A stretch of 64,000 nt of DNA from assembly GCF_900142845.1 (NCBI RefSeq), contig NZ_FSRU01000001.1:2790001-2854000 (forward strand), read 5' to 3'. Source of the DNA: Paraburkholderia phenazinium (GTDB taxonomy: Bacteria; Pseudomonadota; Gammaproteobacteria; Burkholderiales; Burkholderiaceae). Positions within the stretch are counted from its first letter, which is position 1. Every line of letters begins with the position of its first letter. The notes under the pieces were generated by a model. That model was not told the origin of the DNA and ran no database searches. It worked only from the letters and a program-made list of their open reading frames with translations. The translations under genes and the position numbers were made by a program. Below are positions 43,178 to 52,407 of the stretch, piece by piece.

Positions 43178-43513
43178 TTACCGGCTTTCGGTCAGGCGAA
43201 ACACCTGCTCCAAAGGCTGCCATGCGGTTTTCTCCGCATGCGGCAACGGCTGCTGGAAATACGCCATCAGCGTCTCCCACTCTTTGACGCGTGGATGCGT
43301 CTGCGGGCCGATAACGAGTTGCTCCGGCGTGAAGCCCTCGTCCGCGTCGATCAGCATGACTAGCCGGTTCTCACGCCGCCAGATCGTCATGTCATGGATG
43401 CCCGAGGCCCGCAGATGAGCGAGCACTTCGGGCCAGACCTCGCGGTGGTAGCGGTCGTACTCCTCCATCACGGCGGGATCGTCGCGAAGATCGAGGGCGA
43501 GGCAATAACGCAT
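43178..43513 (-). CDS. L-rhamnose/L-fucose mutarotase-type protein (RhaM family)
   Basis: A 111-aa cytosolic protein. MRYCLALDLRDDPAVMEEYDRYHREVWPEV with the conserved tyrosine-histidine and IWRRENRLVMLIDADEGF are typical of RhaM/COG3254 mutarotases, which interconvert alpha and beta anomers of L-rhamnose or L-fucose. GGAG six bases upstream supports the ATG at 43513 over one at 43525. It is the last gene of the leftward ABC/enolase operon, so the imported sugar is probably a 6-deoxyhexose or a related sugar; unproven. Confidence 0.85.
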   Translation of the reverse strand: MRYCLALDLRDDPAVMEEYDRYHREVWPEVLAHLRASGIHDMTIWRRENRLVMLIDADEGFTPEQLVIGPQTHPRVKEWETLMAYFQQPLPHAEKTAWQPLEQVFRLTESR

Positions 43514-43567
43514 GGAACACTCCATAACAAATAAAGTAGCAATTGAGCAGGCGGTCGACGCGGGCGT

Positions 43568-44686
43568 TCACGCGCTCACCGGCGTGTCGATCTCGATCTG
43601 CAGACGCTGCTGCGCACGAATCGCGTCCCAGTCCCAATCGATGCCGATGCCCGGCGACGCCGGCGGTGTCGCGTAACCCTGCTCCACCACAATCGACGCA
43701 CCGGTCAGCGAGTCCAGTTGCGGAATGTACTCGAGCCAGCTCGAGTTGGGTACCGCCGCGCACAGACTCACATGCAACTCCATCAGGAAGTGCGGACAGA
43801 TTTCGATGTTCATCGCCTCCGCGGAATGCGCAATCTTCAGCCATGGCGTAATGCCGCCCACGCGGGCGACGTCCGCCTGAACGATCGAGCAGGCATCCGC
43901 TTTCACATATTCGGCGAACTGCGCCGGATGGTACAGCGATTCGCCCACTGCAACCGGCACCGTCGTCGCCGCACACAGACGCCGGTGCGCGTCGATGCTC
44001 TCGGCCGGCATCGGCTCCTCCAGCCATGCGAGGCGTAGCGGCTCGAAGGCATGCGCGCGTCGCAGCGCCTCGGCCAGCGTGAATCCCTGGTTGGCGTCGA
44101 CCATCAGTTCGAAGCCGTCGCCCACGGCAGCGCGCACGGCCGCGAGACGCGCGGCGTCCTCCGAGACATGCGGGCGCCCTACTTTCAGTTTCGCCCCGCG
44201 AAAGCCTTCGGCTTGCGCTTGCAGCGTCTGCTCGACGAGTTCGCTCTGCGACAGATGCAGCCAACCGCCCTCCGTCGTGTAAGTGCGTACGCGTGGTTTT
44301 GCGCCGCCGGCCGCGACCCACAGCGGCAGCCCGGCCACGCGCGTGTTGCGGTCCCATAGCGCCGTATCGACGGCGGCCAGCGCGAGACTGGTGATGGCGC
44401 CGACGGCTGTCGCATGCGTATGGAAGAACAGATCGCGCCAGATCGCTTCGTACTCAGCCGGGTTGCGGCCAATCAGCCGCGGCACCAGATGATCGTGCAG
44501 CAACGCGACGATCGATGAACCGCCCGTGCCGATCGTGTAGGTGTAGCCTGTGCCGCTGCTGCCGTCGCTACAACGGATCGTCAGCAAAATGGTTTCCTGC
44601 ACAACGAACGACTGAATGGCGTCCGTGCGCCGCACTTTCGGCTGAAGGTCGACTTGCCGGATTTCGACGTTTTCGATCGTGGTCAT
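43568..44686 (-). CDS. Mandelate racemase/enolase-superfamily sugar-acid dehydratase
   Basis: A 372-aa enzyme. The general-base lysine pair is in GAKLKVG (about residues 162-168). Metal ligands appear in VDANQ, EEPM and GESLYH, and the Asp-His dyad in VQADVARVGG and ICPHFLMEL. This arrangement is that of the mandelate racemase subgroup, which includes acid-sugar dehydratases. The exact substrate, possibly an aldonate of the imported sugar, cannot be read off. It lies seven bases after the permease and 54 bases before the mutarotase. Confidence 0.85.
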   Translation of the reverse strand: MTTIENVEIRQVDLQPKVRRTDAIQSFVVQETILLTIRCSDGSSGTGYTYTIGTGGSSIVALLHDHLVPRLIGRNPAEYEAIWRDLFFHTHATAVGAITSLALAAVDTALWDRNTRVAGLPLWVAAGGAKPRVRTYTTEGGWLHLSQSELVEQTLQAQAEGFRGAKLKVGRPHVSEDAARLAAVRAAVGDGFELMVDANQGFTLAEALRRAHAFEPLRLAWLEEPMPAESIDAHRRLCAATTVPVAVGESLYHPAQFAEYVKADACSIVQADVARVGGITPWLKIAHSAEAMNIEICPHFLMELHVSLCAAVPNSSWLEYIPQLDSLTGASIVVEQGYATPPASPGIGIDWDWDAIRAQQRLQIEIDTPVSA

Positions 44687-44693
44687 GTGAGTT

Positions 44694-45575
44694 CTATCCT
44701 TTGACGCCGCCAAGCGTGAGGCCTGCAATCAGGTGCTTCTGAACAATGAAAGTCAGCACGATGGCGGGAATGATGATGATGACCGCCATCGCGCACATGC
44801 CGGCCCAGTCCACTGTGAACTGAGCGGTAAAGTCCATCAGGCCGACCGGCAAAGTTTTAGTGTCGGGACTGCGGCACAACTGGGACGCCAGCGCGAATTC
44901 GTTCCAGCTCGTCAGGAAGGCGAAGATCGCCGCCGACGCCACGCCCGAGCGGGCCAGCGGCAGCTCGATATGCCAGAACGCCTGCCAGCGGGTGCAGCCG
45001 TCAATCTGCGCGGCCTCGGCGAGTTCCGCAGGTACCTCGCGGAAGAAACCGTCGATCAGCCATACCGTGAACGGCACGTTCATCGCAAGGTAGACGACGA
45101 TCACACCGATGCGCGTGTCGAGCAGACCGGTCCACGCCCACAACATGAAGATCGGCAAAGACAGTGCGATGCCGGGAATCGCGCGGGTCAGCATCAGCAC
45201 GACGAACAGCGTCTTCTTGTGACGGAATTCGAAACGGGCAAACGCATAACCGCCCAGCACGCCCACCACGATGGCGGCGAAGGTGCTCGCCAGCGAGATC
45301 ACCACCGAATTCACGAAGTACTGGCGAATCGGTAACGACTGCATCGCGCCGAAGCCGAACATGTTGCGGAAGTTGTCGAGCGTATAGCTGCCGGCATCGG
45401 AGAGCGGCTGGTTCGACAGGATCGCCACGTTCGAGCGGAACGCGTTCAGCACGACCCACAGGCCAGGCAGACAGATCGCCGCCATGACGATAAAGACTCC
45501 GAACCATAGCGCAGCTCGCCGCAGCGGTGCCTTGAAGGACGAAAAACCGGGAGTGTGTTCGAGCGTCGTACTCAT
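44694..45575 (-). CDS. Sugar ABC transporter permease (MalG type)
   Basis: A 293-aa permease with six hydrophobic segments. The EAA loop is PAELAEAAQIDGCTRWQAFWHIELP and the tail LIAGLTLGGVKG is the MalG-type end. It starts four bases after the upstream permease stops. A longer reading of the frame to 45665 lacks support. Confidence 0.92.
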   Translation of the reverse strand: MSTTLEHTPGFSSFKAPLRRAALWFGVFIVMAAICLPGLWVVLNAFRSNVAILSNQPLSDAGSYTLDNFRNMFGFGAMQSLPIRQYFVNSVVISLASTFAAIVVGVLGGYAFARFEFRHKKTLFVVLMLTRAIPGIALSLPIFMLWAWTGLLDTRIGVIVVYLAMNVPFTVWLIDGFFREVPAELAEAAQIDGCTRWQAFWHIELPLARSGVASAAIFAFLTSWNEFALASQLCRSPDTKTLPVGLMDFTAQFTVDWAGMCAMAVIIIIPAIVLTFIVQKHLIAGLTLGGVKG

Positions 45576-45579
45576 GATG

Positions 45580-46521
45580 TCAGGCCGGCCCCATATGTTT
45601 GCGCGCCGCATTGAGCTTGCGGAAGAAGTACAGCGTGAACAGCACGGAAACCAGCACCGACACATAGCCGATCGCGTTCGCGTAGCCCATATGCGAATCG
45701 TCGTAAGCGATGCGGCCCACCATTGTCCACAGCAATTCGGTGCGCCCGCCGGGACCGCCGTTCGTCATGATGCGCACAATGTCGTAGGCGCGGCCGACGT
45801 CCAGCGAGCGGATCGTCATGGCGATGTAGATGAACGGCATCAGGTACGGCAGCGTCACGTAGCGGAAGGTTTGCAGCGGCGTGCAGCCGTCCACCTTGGA
45901 GGCTTCGATCGGATCCTTCGGCAACGCCATCAATCCCGCCAGCAGAATCACCGCGAACACCGGCGTCGAGTTCCAGACTTCGGCCACGATCAGCGAAGCG
46001 AGCGCCGAGTTCGCATTGACCAGAAACGGAATCGTGCTCTGCAAGCCGAAGAGCGTCTGCAGCAGATGGTTGACCACGCCCGTGCTGTCGTTGAGCATGA
46101 ACTTGAACTGGAAGCCCACCAGCACCGGCGAGAACATCATCGGGAACATCATGATGGTGCGCAGGATTCGCTGGCCTTTAGTGACCTCATTCAGCAGCAA
46201 TGCGATGCCGAGACCCAGCACCAGTTCCAGATTCAAGGCAATCGTCAGGAACAGCACGGTGCGGCCGAAGGCGGCCCAGAAGTCCTCGTTGGCGAACGCG
46301 CGCATGTAGTTGCGCAGGCCGATGAAATGCCAGATCGTGTCGGGCTCGATCAGCCGGTACGACGTAAAGCTCGTGTAGAGCGAGAACAGCAGCGGCAGCA
46401 CGACGACGATCGCCACCGAGAAGAACGCAGGCAGCAACAGCTTGAACGGCAAACCGACGCCCTCGTGCGAGACCGGCACGAGAGCAGGTACAGCGGACGA
46501 ATCCTGGAGGTTGGATCGCAT
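45580..46521 (-). CDS. Sugar ABC transporter permease (MalF type)
   Basis: A 313-aa permease. The EAA loop reads PIEASKVDGCTPLQTFRYVTLPYL and MTNGGPGG marks the conserved loop. It has six main hydrophobic segments after an N-terminal polar stretch. ATG at 46521; a longer frame to 46632 was rejected. It pairs with the MalG-type permease, and the ATPase is encoded first in the operon. Confidence 0.92.
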   Translation of the reverse strand: MRSNLQDSSAVPALVPVSHEGVGLPFKLLLPAFFSVAIVVVLPLLFSLYTSFTSYRLIEPDTIWHFIGLRNYMRAFANEDFWAAFGRTVLFLTIALNLELVLGLGIALLLNEVTKGQRILRTIMMFPMMFSPVLVGFQFKFMLNDSTGVVNHLLQTLFGLQSTIPFLVNANSALASLIVAEVWNSTPVFAVILLAGLMALPKDPIEASKVDGCTPLQTFRYVTLPYLMPFIYIAMTIRSLDVGRAYDIVRIMTNGGPGGRTELLWTMVGRIAYDDSHMGYANAIGYVSVLVSVLFTLYFFRKLNAARKHMGPA

Positions 46522-46585
46522 GGTGTCGTAGAGCGAAAATAGGATCGGCCCGCGCGGCGTGCGTCGCGTGGGCCGGAGCATGTCG

Positions 46586-47923
46586 CTAGTCGGAGGCGTC
46601 CTGCATGATGTCGGAGACCTTTTTCGCCGCATCGTCGAGCGCCTGCTGGGACGACTTGTCGCCGATCAGCGCCTTCTGCAACTCGGGCCACAGCGCGTTG
46701 GAGATCTCGTCCCATTGCTGGATGCGCGGCGGCGTGAAGGCGTCCTGGCGCGCCGCCGTGCTGAACACGTTGATGGCGTTCGCCATATAGGCATCGTGCT
46801 TTTCCTGGAACTCCTTCACAACCGCCTGCTGCGCATCGATCCGCGAAGGAATCGTGCCGAGGCGCGCCTCCACCATCTGCGAATCGAGACTGGTCAGGAA
46901 TTCGATGAAGCTCGCGGCGACCTCCGGCCGATCGCAGGTCTTCGTAATCGAGAAGCTATGCGAGCCCGACCAGCCCGGCCGCTTGTTGCCGGCACCGAGC
47001 GGCGCCGGCACTACGCCGACATTGCCGGCCAGTTTGGAAGTCTTGGGATCGTTGTAGAACGAAGCGAAGCCAGGCCAGTCGAGATCCAGCGCCACCTTGC
47101 CGGCTGCGAAGTTATTGCCCAGATCGTCCCAGACGTAACTCGGCACGCCCTTGGGCACCGCGCCCGCCTTGTAGAGGTCCACGAACCAGTTAAGCGTCTT
47201 GACGCCGATCGGCGAGTTGAACGCCGGGCGGTTTTTCGCATCCAGCAACTGGCCGCCATTGGCGATCAGCAGCGAATAGAAGGTCCCCGTGATGGCTTCG
47301 TCCTTGCCGGGAAACTGCGTGCCGTAGAAGTTCGGCGCCTTGGTGAAGAACTTGGCCTGCTGGGTGAACTCCGCATAGTTCGTGGGCGGCGCGAGTGTCT
47401 TGCCGAACTGCTTGCTATAGGCGGCCTGGTTGGCCGGATCGTCGTAGGCGGTCTTGTCGTAGTAGAGCGCTTCGATATCCACTGAACGCGGAATCTGCAC
47501 CAGATGCCCGTTGATTTCCGACGCCTTCAGCAGGCTCGGCGAGAACGCGGCCAGATAGCTCGCTGGAAAGAGTCCCTTCAGATCGCGGAAAATCGGGTAC
47601 TGGGCCGAAAAATTCGTGTGATTGGACGACACGCAATAGTCGATGTGACCCGAGGCGATGTCCTGCTTCAACTCGCGATCCAGTTCGAAGTGGCTCTTGC
47701 GCGACACGATCTCGACTTTCGCGCCGGTCTGCTTTTCCCACAGCGGAATGCGCGTATAGAGCGCTTCGTACTGCACACCGCCGATCAGCTTGACCCGCAG
47801 CGTATAGCCTTTGTATTCGTCGTCGGCGTGGGCGAGACCCGACGCGACGAGGCCCGCGAGCGCGAGCATCGAAGCGGCGAGCCGCAACATGGTTGGCAGG
47901 GCTTGCATGGTTGGATAGCGCAT
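46586..47923 (-). CDS. Sugar ABC transporter substrate-binding protein
   Basis: A 445-aa periplasmic protein of the family 1 binding proteins. Signal peptide at residues 1-33, likely cleaved after AHA. The mature part begins DDEYKGYTLRVKLIGGVQYEALYTRIPLW and contains FSITKTCDRPEVAASFIEFLTS. ATG at 47923 has GAGGAGA upstream, an excellent site. It lies between the ATPase and permease genes. The ligand is probably the sugar or sugar acid handled by the enolase and mutarotase. Confidence 0.9.
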   Translation of the reverse strand: MRYPTMQALPTMLRLAASMLALAGLVASGLAHADDEYKGYTLRVKLIGGVQYEALYTRIPLWEKQTGAKVEIVSRKSHFELDRELKQDIASGHIDYCVSSNHTNFSAQYPIFRDLKGLFPASYLAAFSPSLLKASEINGHLVQIPRSVDIEALYYDKTAYDDPANQAAYSKQFGKTLAPPTNYAEFTQQAKFFTKAPNFYGTQFPGKDEAITGTFYSLLIANGGQLLDAKNRPAFNSPIGVKTLNWFVDLYKAGAVPKGVPSYVWDDLGNNFAAGKVALDLDWPGFASFYNDPKTSKLAGNVGVVPAPLGAGNKRPGWSGSHSFSITKTCDRPEVAASFIEFLTSLDSQMVEARLGTIPSRIDAQQAVVKEFQEKHDAYMANAINVFSTAARQDAFTPPRIQQWDEISNALWPELQKALIGDKSSQQALDDAAKKVSDIMQDASD

Positions 47924-48022
47924 TACTGTCTCCTCTTGTATGGGTTCCGCCGTGCAGCCGCACGGCATACCGGCGGTTCATGCGTCATGCGAGCCCCGCG
48001 GCGGGACGGCTCGCAGGCCTGT

Positions 48023-49087
48023 TCAGCGCAGACGTCGCCCGCTTGCGCGATCGAACACCAGCACCTTGTTCAGATCGGCACGCAATGCGACGGGGTTGCC
48101 GGCGCGCAGATCGGTGCGGCCATTCAGCATCACGCAACAGGGTTGGCCGACGAGCGTGCCGAACAGTTCGGTTGCCGCACCGGTCGGCTCGACCACATCG
48201 AGCGCGAACGGCACGCCGTCCTCGCCGGCAAGCGCCAGATGTTCGGGACGCACGCCGTACACCACCTCTTGCCCGTGCACGGCATTGACGGCCGGCACCG
48301 GCAGCGCCACTTCGCCGACGCGCACCTGCGCGCCACCGCCGCGCTGCTCGTACACGCCATTGAAGACATTCATGGCCGGCGAGCCGATGAAACCCGCCAC
48401 GAAGAGATTGTCCGGATCGTCGTAGAGTGCGAGCGGCGTGCCGATCTGCTCGATCACGCCGCCGTTGAGCACGACGATGCGGTCGGCCATCGTCATCGCC
48501 TCGATCTGGTCGTGCGTCACGTAGACCGTGGTGGCGCGCAGACGCTGATGCAGCGCCTTGATCTCCGCGCGCATCTGCACGCGCAGCCGCGCGTCGAGAT
48601 TCGACAGCGGCTCGTCGAACAGGAACACCTTTGGGTCGCGCACGATAGCGCGGCCCATCGCCACACGCTGCCGCTGACCGCCCGACAGATGCCGGGGATG
48701 CCTGCCGAGCAGGTCCTGCAGACCGAGCAAAGTGGCCGCCTTTTGCGCACGCAACGCAATCTCCGCGGCGTCGTGATTACGCAGCTTGAGCGCGAAGGTG
48801 AGGTTCTCGAGCACGGTCATATGCGGATAGAGCGCGTAGTTCTGGAACACCATTGCGACGTCGCGCTCGCGCGGCGGCAGCGCATTGACGATCTGACCGT
48901 CGATCAGGATGCGCCCGTGCGTGACGCCCTCGAGCCCGGCCAACGCACGCAGCAAGGTGGACTTGCCGCAGCCGCTCGGGCCGACCAGCACCAGAAACTC
49001 GCCGTCCGGCACCGCCAGGTCGATCTGCTTGAGGACCTGAACGGCGCCGAACGACTTGCGCACCTGCTCGAATGCAACGGCTGCCAT
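48023..49087 (-). CDS. Sugar ABC transporter ATPase (UgpC/MalK type), first gene of the operon
   Basis: A 354-aa ATPase. Walker [10 protein letters not shown] (about residue 37), signature [14 protein letters not shown], Walker [14 protein letters not shown] and VTHDQIEA are present, with a MalK-type C-terminal domain. A strong GGAGGAGAGG lies upstream of its ATG. It opens the leftward operon and is divergent from the IclR-type regulator. Confidence 0.93.
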   Translation of the reverse strand: MAAVAFEQVRKSFGAVQVLKQIDLAVPDGEFLVLVGPSGCGKSTLLRALAGLEGVTHGRILIDGQIVNALPPRERDVAMVFQNYALYPHMTVLENLTFALKLRNHDAAEIALRAQKAATLLGLQDLLGRHPRHLSGGQRQRVAMGRAIVRDPKVFLFDEPLSNLDARLRVQMRAEIKALHQRLRATTVYVTHDQIEAMTMADRIVVLNGGVIEQIGTPLALYDDPDNLFVAGFIGSPAMNVFNGVYEQRGGGAQVRVGEVALPVPAVNAVHGQEVVYGVRPEHLALAGEDGVPFALDVVEPTGAATELFGTLVGQPCCVMLNGRTDLRAGNPVALRADLNKVLVFDRASGRRLR

Positions 49088-49177
49088 CCACCCTCTCCTC
49101 CGCGTTATTCCGCCGCCGGCGGCCTGCTGTTCAGCGTGCCCTGGCGCCTTCGTCCAGCGCTGCTTAAAATTTTAGGT

Positions 49178-49218
49178 ATGAAAACACATTTCATTGATAA
49201 AATTTACTAGGTGTTTTC
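49178..49218. promoter_or_regulatory. Candidate IclR operator in the divergent promoter region
   Basis: ATGAAAACACATTTCAT (49178-49194) has 6-bp inverted arms around five bases, the form of IclR/KdgR-type operators. Also GAAAACAC at 49180-49187 and GTGTTTTC at 49211-49218 are an exact inverted pair, 31 bases apart centre to centre. Both lie between the divergent ATPase and IclR genes, where a shared regulator would bind. Confidence 0.5.
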
Positions 49219-49333
49219 CCCGCCTATGGAATGGGGCATTGGAACGCGCTTTCGGCCTTGGGGGCCCTACAATCGGATTGGGTATCATGTGCGCCGGGTC
49301 GATCGGGCAACCGTCGGCTTTACGGGAGGAAAT

Positions 49334-50122
49334 TTGAACGACAACGCGACGCGCTACTCGGCGCCGGCACTGGAAAAGGGCCTCGACATCATCGAACGGC
49401 TGGCGGATCACCCGGAGGGCTTATCGCTCGCGGAGCTTGCCAAGGAGTTGGGGCGCACTACGGCGGAGATCTTCCGCATGGTGGTCACGTTGGAAACGCG
49501 CGGCTATCTGTTGGCCGCGGGCGACCGCTATGTGCTTTCGCTGCTGCTGTTTCAGTTGGCGCATCGGCATCAGCCGGTGCGTTCATTGGTGTCGACAGCG
49601 CTGCCGTTGATGACGCAACTTGCCAAGCAGGCTGGGCAGTCGTTTCATCTTTGCGTGTATCAGAAGGGGCGCGTGTTGATCGTGGCGGGTGTGGAGAGTC
49701 CTGAGCGGTGGGGATTTGCGTTGAAGGTGGGGACGTTGATTGGGATGACCGATACGGCTTCGGGGCAGGTGTTGCTTGCGTTTCAGGAGGAACCGCAGCG
49801 GGCCGAGATGCTTGAGCTTCATGTGCCTGTGGAGGGTGAGCAGGTGGTGGATAGCGAGCAACTGGCGAAGGATCTGGCGCAGATCCGCAGGCATGGTAAT
49901 GCGCGTATGTCGAGCCGGCAGGTTAAGGGAGTCAAGAATCTGGCTTATCCAGTGTTTGGGCGGGATGGGCATGCTATTGCGGCGCTGACTACGCCTTATA
50001 TCGAGCGGATCGATAATGCGCCGGTGCCTTCCATGAGCGAAGTGGGCGAGATGATGAAGCGCGCGGCGCAGACGTTGACTTCGTTGATGGGGTTTAATGT
50101 TTATTGGGAGGGGGCTAGTTAA
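49334..50122 (+). CDS. IclR-family regulator, divergent from the sugar ABC operon
   Basis: A 262-aa regulator. Its winged helix starts at APALEKGLDIIERLADHPEGLSLAELA and its effector-binding domain (about residues 85-255) includes GVESPERWGFALKVGTLIGM and ASGQVLLAF. I chose a TTG at 49334, because GGAGG stands four bases upstream and the winged helix begins just after it; an in-frame ATG further upstream gives a strange N-terminus. It probably controls the divergent operon through the operator at 49178-49218. Confidence 0.85.
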   Translation: MNDNATRYSAPALEKGLDIIERLADHPEGLSLAELAKELGRTTAEIFRMVVTLETRGYLLAAGDRYVLSLLLFQLAHRHQPVRSLVSTALPLMTQLAKQAGQSFHLCVYQKGRVLIVAGVESPERWGFALKVGTLIGMTDTASGQVLLAFQEEPQRAEMLELHVPVEGEQVVDSEQLAKDLAQIRRHGNARMSSRQVKGVKNLAYPVFGRDGHAIAALTTPYIERIDNAPVPSMSEVGEMMKRAAQTLTSLMGFNVYWEGAS

Positions 50123-50172
50123 TGTGGGTGTTTGTTTGCCTACGGCGTTGGTCTTGGCTGTGCTCTTGCAGC

Positions 50173-50339
50173 GTTGGCCTTTCCTTGTATTCTTAGTGGT
50201 CTATTAGCGATGCCCCTGTGCGGGGCGGCACTTACTTTCTTTGCCGCCGCAAAGAAAGTAAGCAAAGAAAGCGGGCTGCAACCGCTAGCGTTTAGTGAGC
50301 CATCTCGGTCCGCCACCGGAAACGGCCCAAGACGAGACC
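50173..50339 (+). repeat. Left arm of a 167-bp inverted repeat
   Basis: This arm matches 50623-50789 in inverted orientation with only a few mismatches. It contains a very stable internal hairpin, CTTACTTTCTTTGC/GCAAAGAAAGTAAG (50231-50262), which can end transcription in both directions. Translated in one frame it gives MPLCGAALTFFAAAKKVS, a pseudo-protein that I recall from many Burkholderia genomes. It begins 51 bases after the IclR stop. Confidence 0.85.
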
Positions 50340-50622
50340 TGCCATCGCATTTCCACCGCTCGTGACACAGCACTCATCCACCCCACTCCGCACTACGTGC
50401 GTCGCGGACAGGTTCACCTAGGAATGCCACCTCGATTTCACCGCCAACGGGGAAAAACATTGCCAAACTGCGGCACTCATCATAGATGATATGGTTTCCT
50501 AACGAAGTAAAGTAGTGACATTAATTAGCGTTTGCAGAACGTGTTACGCCCAACGGCGGGGCGCGTAGCGCAACGCTGGAGCGGATGACTGCTTTGTCAC
50601 TAACGTGGGTGGCGCGAGGGCG
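50340..50622. other. Spacer between the inverted repeat arms
   Basis: The 283-base spacer has no gene and is relatively AT-rich around 50480-50530. It might be a relic of a mobile unit or just unconstrained sequence. Nothing in it looks like a transposase. Confidence 0.5.
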
Positions 50623-50789
50623 GGTCTCGTCTTGGGCCGTTTCCGGTGGCAGACCGAGATGGCTCACTAAACGCTAGCGGTTGCAGCCCGCTTTCTTTGC
50701 TTACTTTCTTTGCGGCGGCAAAGAAAGTAAGTGCCGCCCCGCACAGGGGCATCGCTAATAGACCACTAAGAAAGCAAGGAAAGGCCAAC
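50623..50789 (-). repeat. Right arm of the 167-bp inverted repeat
   Basis: This is the inverted copy of 50173-50339, with the same internal hairpin at 50700-50731. It lies 41 bases past the stop of the class II aldolase-like gene and may serve as its terminator. Confidence 0.85.
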
Positions 50790-50830
50790 ACCATAAAAAA
50801 AAACAACCAAAAGTGAAAGCCACAGAAAAC

Positions 50831-51619
50831 CTACTTATCAAACCCATTCCCCCGCGCCAGCAACAACCGCATCCCACTATCAAGATGCGCCCGAGCACTC
50901 TCCTTATCCCCAACCCGCATCTGCTCATAAGTCCGTTGCGCCACATCATGTGGCACCGCCTTAAGCGCCCGCCCGCTACTCATCGCCTTAACCTGAACCT
51001 CCGCAGCGCGCTCCAGATAATAGAGATCATCCCACGCCTCAGCGATGCTAGCCCCCGCCACCATCACCCCATGATTCTTCAAGAACAGAACATCGGCATC
51101 CCCCAGCGCCGCCGCAATACGATCCCCTTCCGACTCGTCGAGAGCCAACCCACCGTAATCCTCATCAACCGCAGTACGCCCATAAAACTTCAACGCCGTC
51201 TGCCCAAGCCACAACAACGGCGGCCCCTCCAGCAAACAAAGCGCCGTAGCATTCGGCATATGCGTGTGAAACGCCGCCTGCACCCGCGGCATCGCGCGAT
51301 GCAAGCGCGCATGGATATAAAACGCCGTCGCCTCCGGCTTGCCTTCGCCGTCCACCACGTGTCCCTCAAAATCGCAAACCAGCAGCCGCGACGCCGTGAT
51401 CTCGGCGAATGCATAACCATAAGGATTCACGAAGAACAAGTCGTCATGTCCCGGAACTACCGCCGAGAAATGATTGCAGACCCCCTCCTCGAAACCGTAC
51501 TGCGCCGCCAACTGGAAACAGGCCGCCAGTTCGATGCGGGCCTGCATGACCGCGTCGGAATCGAGCCGCAGGCTGCGCGACGGTGCCGTTGATCCGACCG
51601 ATAACAACGTATGCGCCAT
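50831..51619 (-). CDS. Class II aldolase/adducin-family protein
   Basis: A 262-aa protein. GFEEGVCNHFSAVVPG (about residues 41-56) is the family's substrate-loop, and the zinc-type histidines appear in HTHMPN (about 120) and LKNHGVMV (about 182). Members are aldolases or epimerases acting on phosphosugars, or related proteins without known activity. It is 18 bases after the HAD gene in a two-gene operon and may act on the same compound. ATG at 51619 has GGGGA upstream. Substrate unknown. Confidence 0.83.
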   Translation of the reverse strand: MAHTLLSVGSTAPSRSLRLDSDAVMQARIELAACFQLAAQYGFEEGVCNHFSAVVPGHDDLFFVNPYGYAFAEITASRLLVCDFEGHVVDGEGKPEATAFYIHARLHRAMPRVQAAFHTHMPNATALCLLEGPPLLWLGQTALKFYGRTAVDEDYGGLALDESEGDRIAAALGDADVLFLKNHGVMVAGASIAEAWDDLYYLERAAEVQVKAMSSGRALKAVPHDVAQRTYEQMRVGDKESARAHLDSGMRLLLARGNGFDK

Positions 51620-51637
51620 GATGTCTTCCCCTGAGAA

Positions 51638-52342
51638 TTACCAGCCGAGCTCGGCGAACAGCGCCGGCACCCGATCGAGTGTCGCTAGCGTAGCATCGGG
51701 CGTGTAGTTCGGCAGCACGCCACGCCCCGTCCCGCGATCAATCCACACGCAACGAAATCCCATATCGCGCGCAGCCGCGTGGTCGAGATGCGGGCTCGCA
51801 CAAATGTGGACCACGTCGTCCTTCGTCACGCCCAGTTGTTCGTGCGCGTAGTCGAACAGGCGCCGCGCCGGCTTGTATGCCCCCGCCTGCTGCGCGGTGA
51901 TCACCCGGTCGATCTGGCCTCCCAGTTGCGCGACGTTGCCGGCAATGATGTCGTCGTCGGTATTCGACACGATGCACAGCCGATAGCCCCGCTCCTTGAG
52001 TTGCCGCAGCGTCCCGACGACTTCGGGAAACGGCGGCATCGCCGAGATGCGGCTGGTCAGCACCCCGGCGTCGCCCTCGTCGCTGCGCAAACCCAACTCT
52101 TCGAGCGCGAGCCGCAGTCCGTCGCCGGCAACCCGGCGGAACGAGCGGTGCGGCCCCGTCTGCTCCAGCGCATGTTCGTGCCGGTCGTAAATCTCGAGCA
52201 GTTTCGCCGGCTCGACCTCGTTGCCTGGCTTCGTGCGCAGGATGTCACCGACCGCCGCCAGCAGTCCCTCGTCCCATTGGATCAGCGTGCCGTAGCAGTC
52301 GAAAGTGAGCCAGACCGGCCGGCGGGTGTTCTCAAGTGACAT
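51638..52342 (-). CDS. HAD-superfamily type II haloacid dehalogenase-like hydrolase
   Basis: A 234-aa enzyme. The nucleophile aspartate is in LTFDCYGTL (about residues 13-21), motif 2 is SNTDDD, motif 3 the lysine of YKPARRLF, and motif 4 HICASPHLDHAAARDMGFRCVWI. It matches L-2-haloacid dehalogenase-type enzymes in layout, but the serine/asparagine of motif 2 is also found in phosphatases, so the substrate is open. AGGAG before the ATG at 52342. The aldolase-like gene follows. Confidence 0.83.
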   Translation of the reverse strand: MSLENTRRPVWLTFDCYGTLIQWDEGLLAAVGDILRTKPGNEVEPAKLLEIYDRHEHALEQTGPHRSFRRVAGDGLRLALEELGLRSDEGDAGVLTSRISAMPPFPEVVGTLRQLKERGYRLCIVSNTDDDIIAGNVAQLGGQIDRVITAQQAGAYKPARRLFDYAHEQLGVTKDDVVHICASPHLDHAAARDMGFRCVWIDRGTGRGVLPNYTPDATLATLDRVPALFAELGW

Positions 52343-52407
52343 GGATCGCTCCTGGAAATCGCGGATTGAAGGTTTCGAATGCGGACAGGTTAAGCGCCTC
52401 ACCCTAT

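Noticed and set aside
47504..49210. 568-codon plus-strand frame over the sugar ABC ATPase
   Set aside because: Antisense shadow; all ABC motifs are on the minus strand.
50132..50365. 77-aa hypothetical protein in the repeat arm
   Set aside because: It is the translation of the repeat and its inverted copy gives the same frame; no ribosome-binding site or independent support.
50340..50622. Transposase or IS in the repeat spacer
   Set aside because: The spacer is only 283 bases and has no transposase-like frame.
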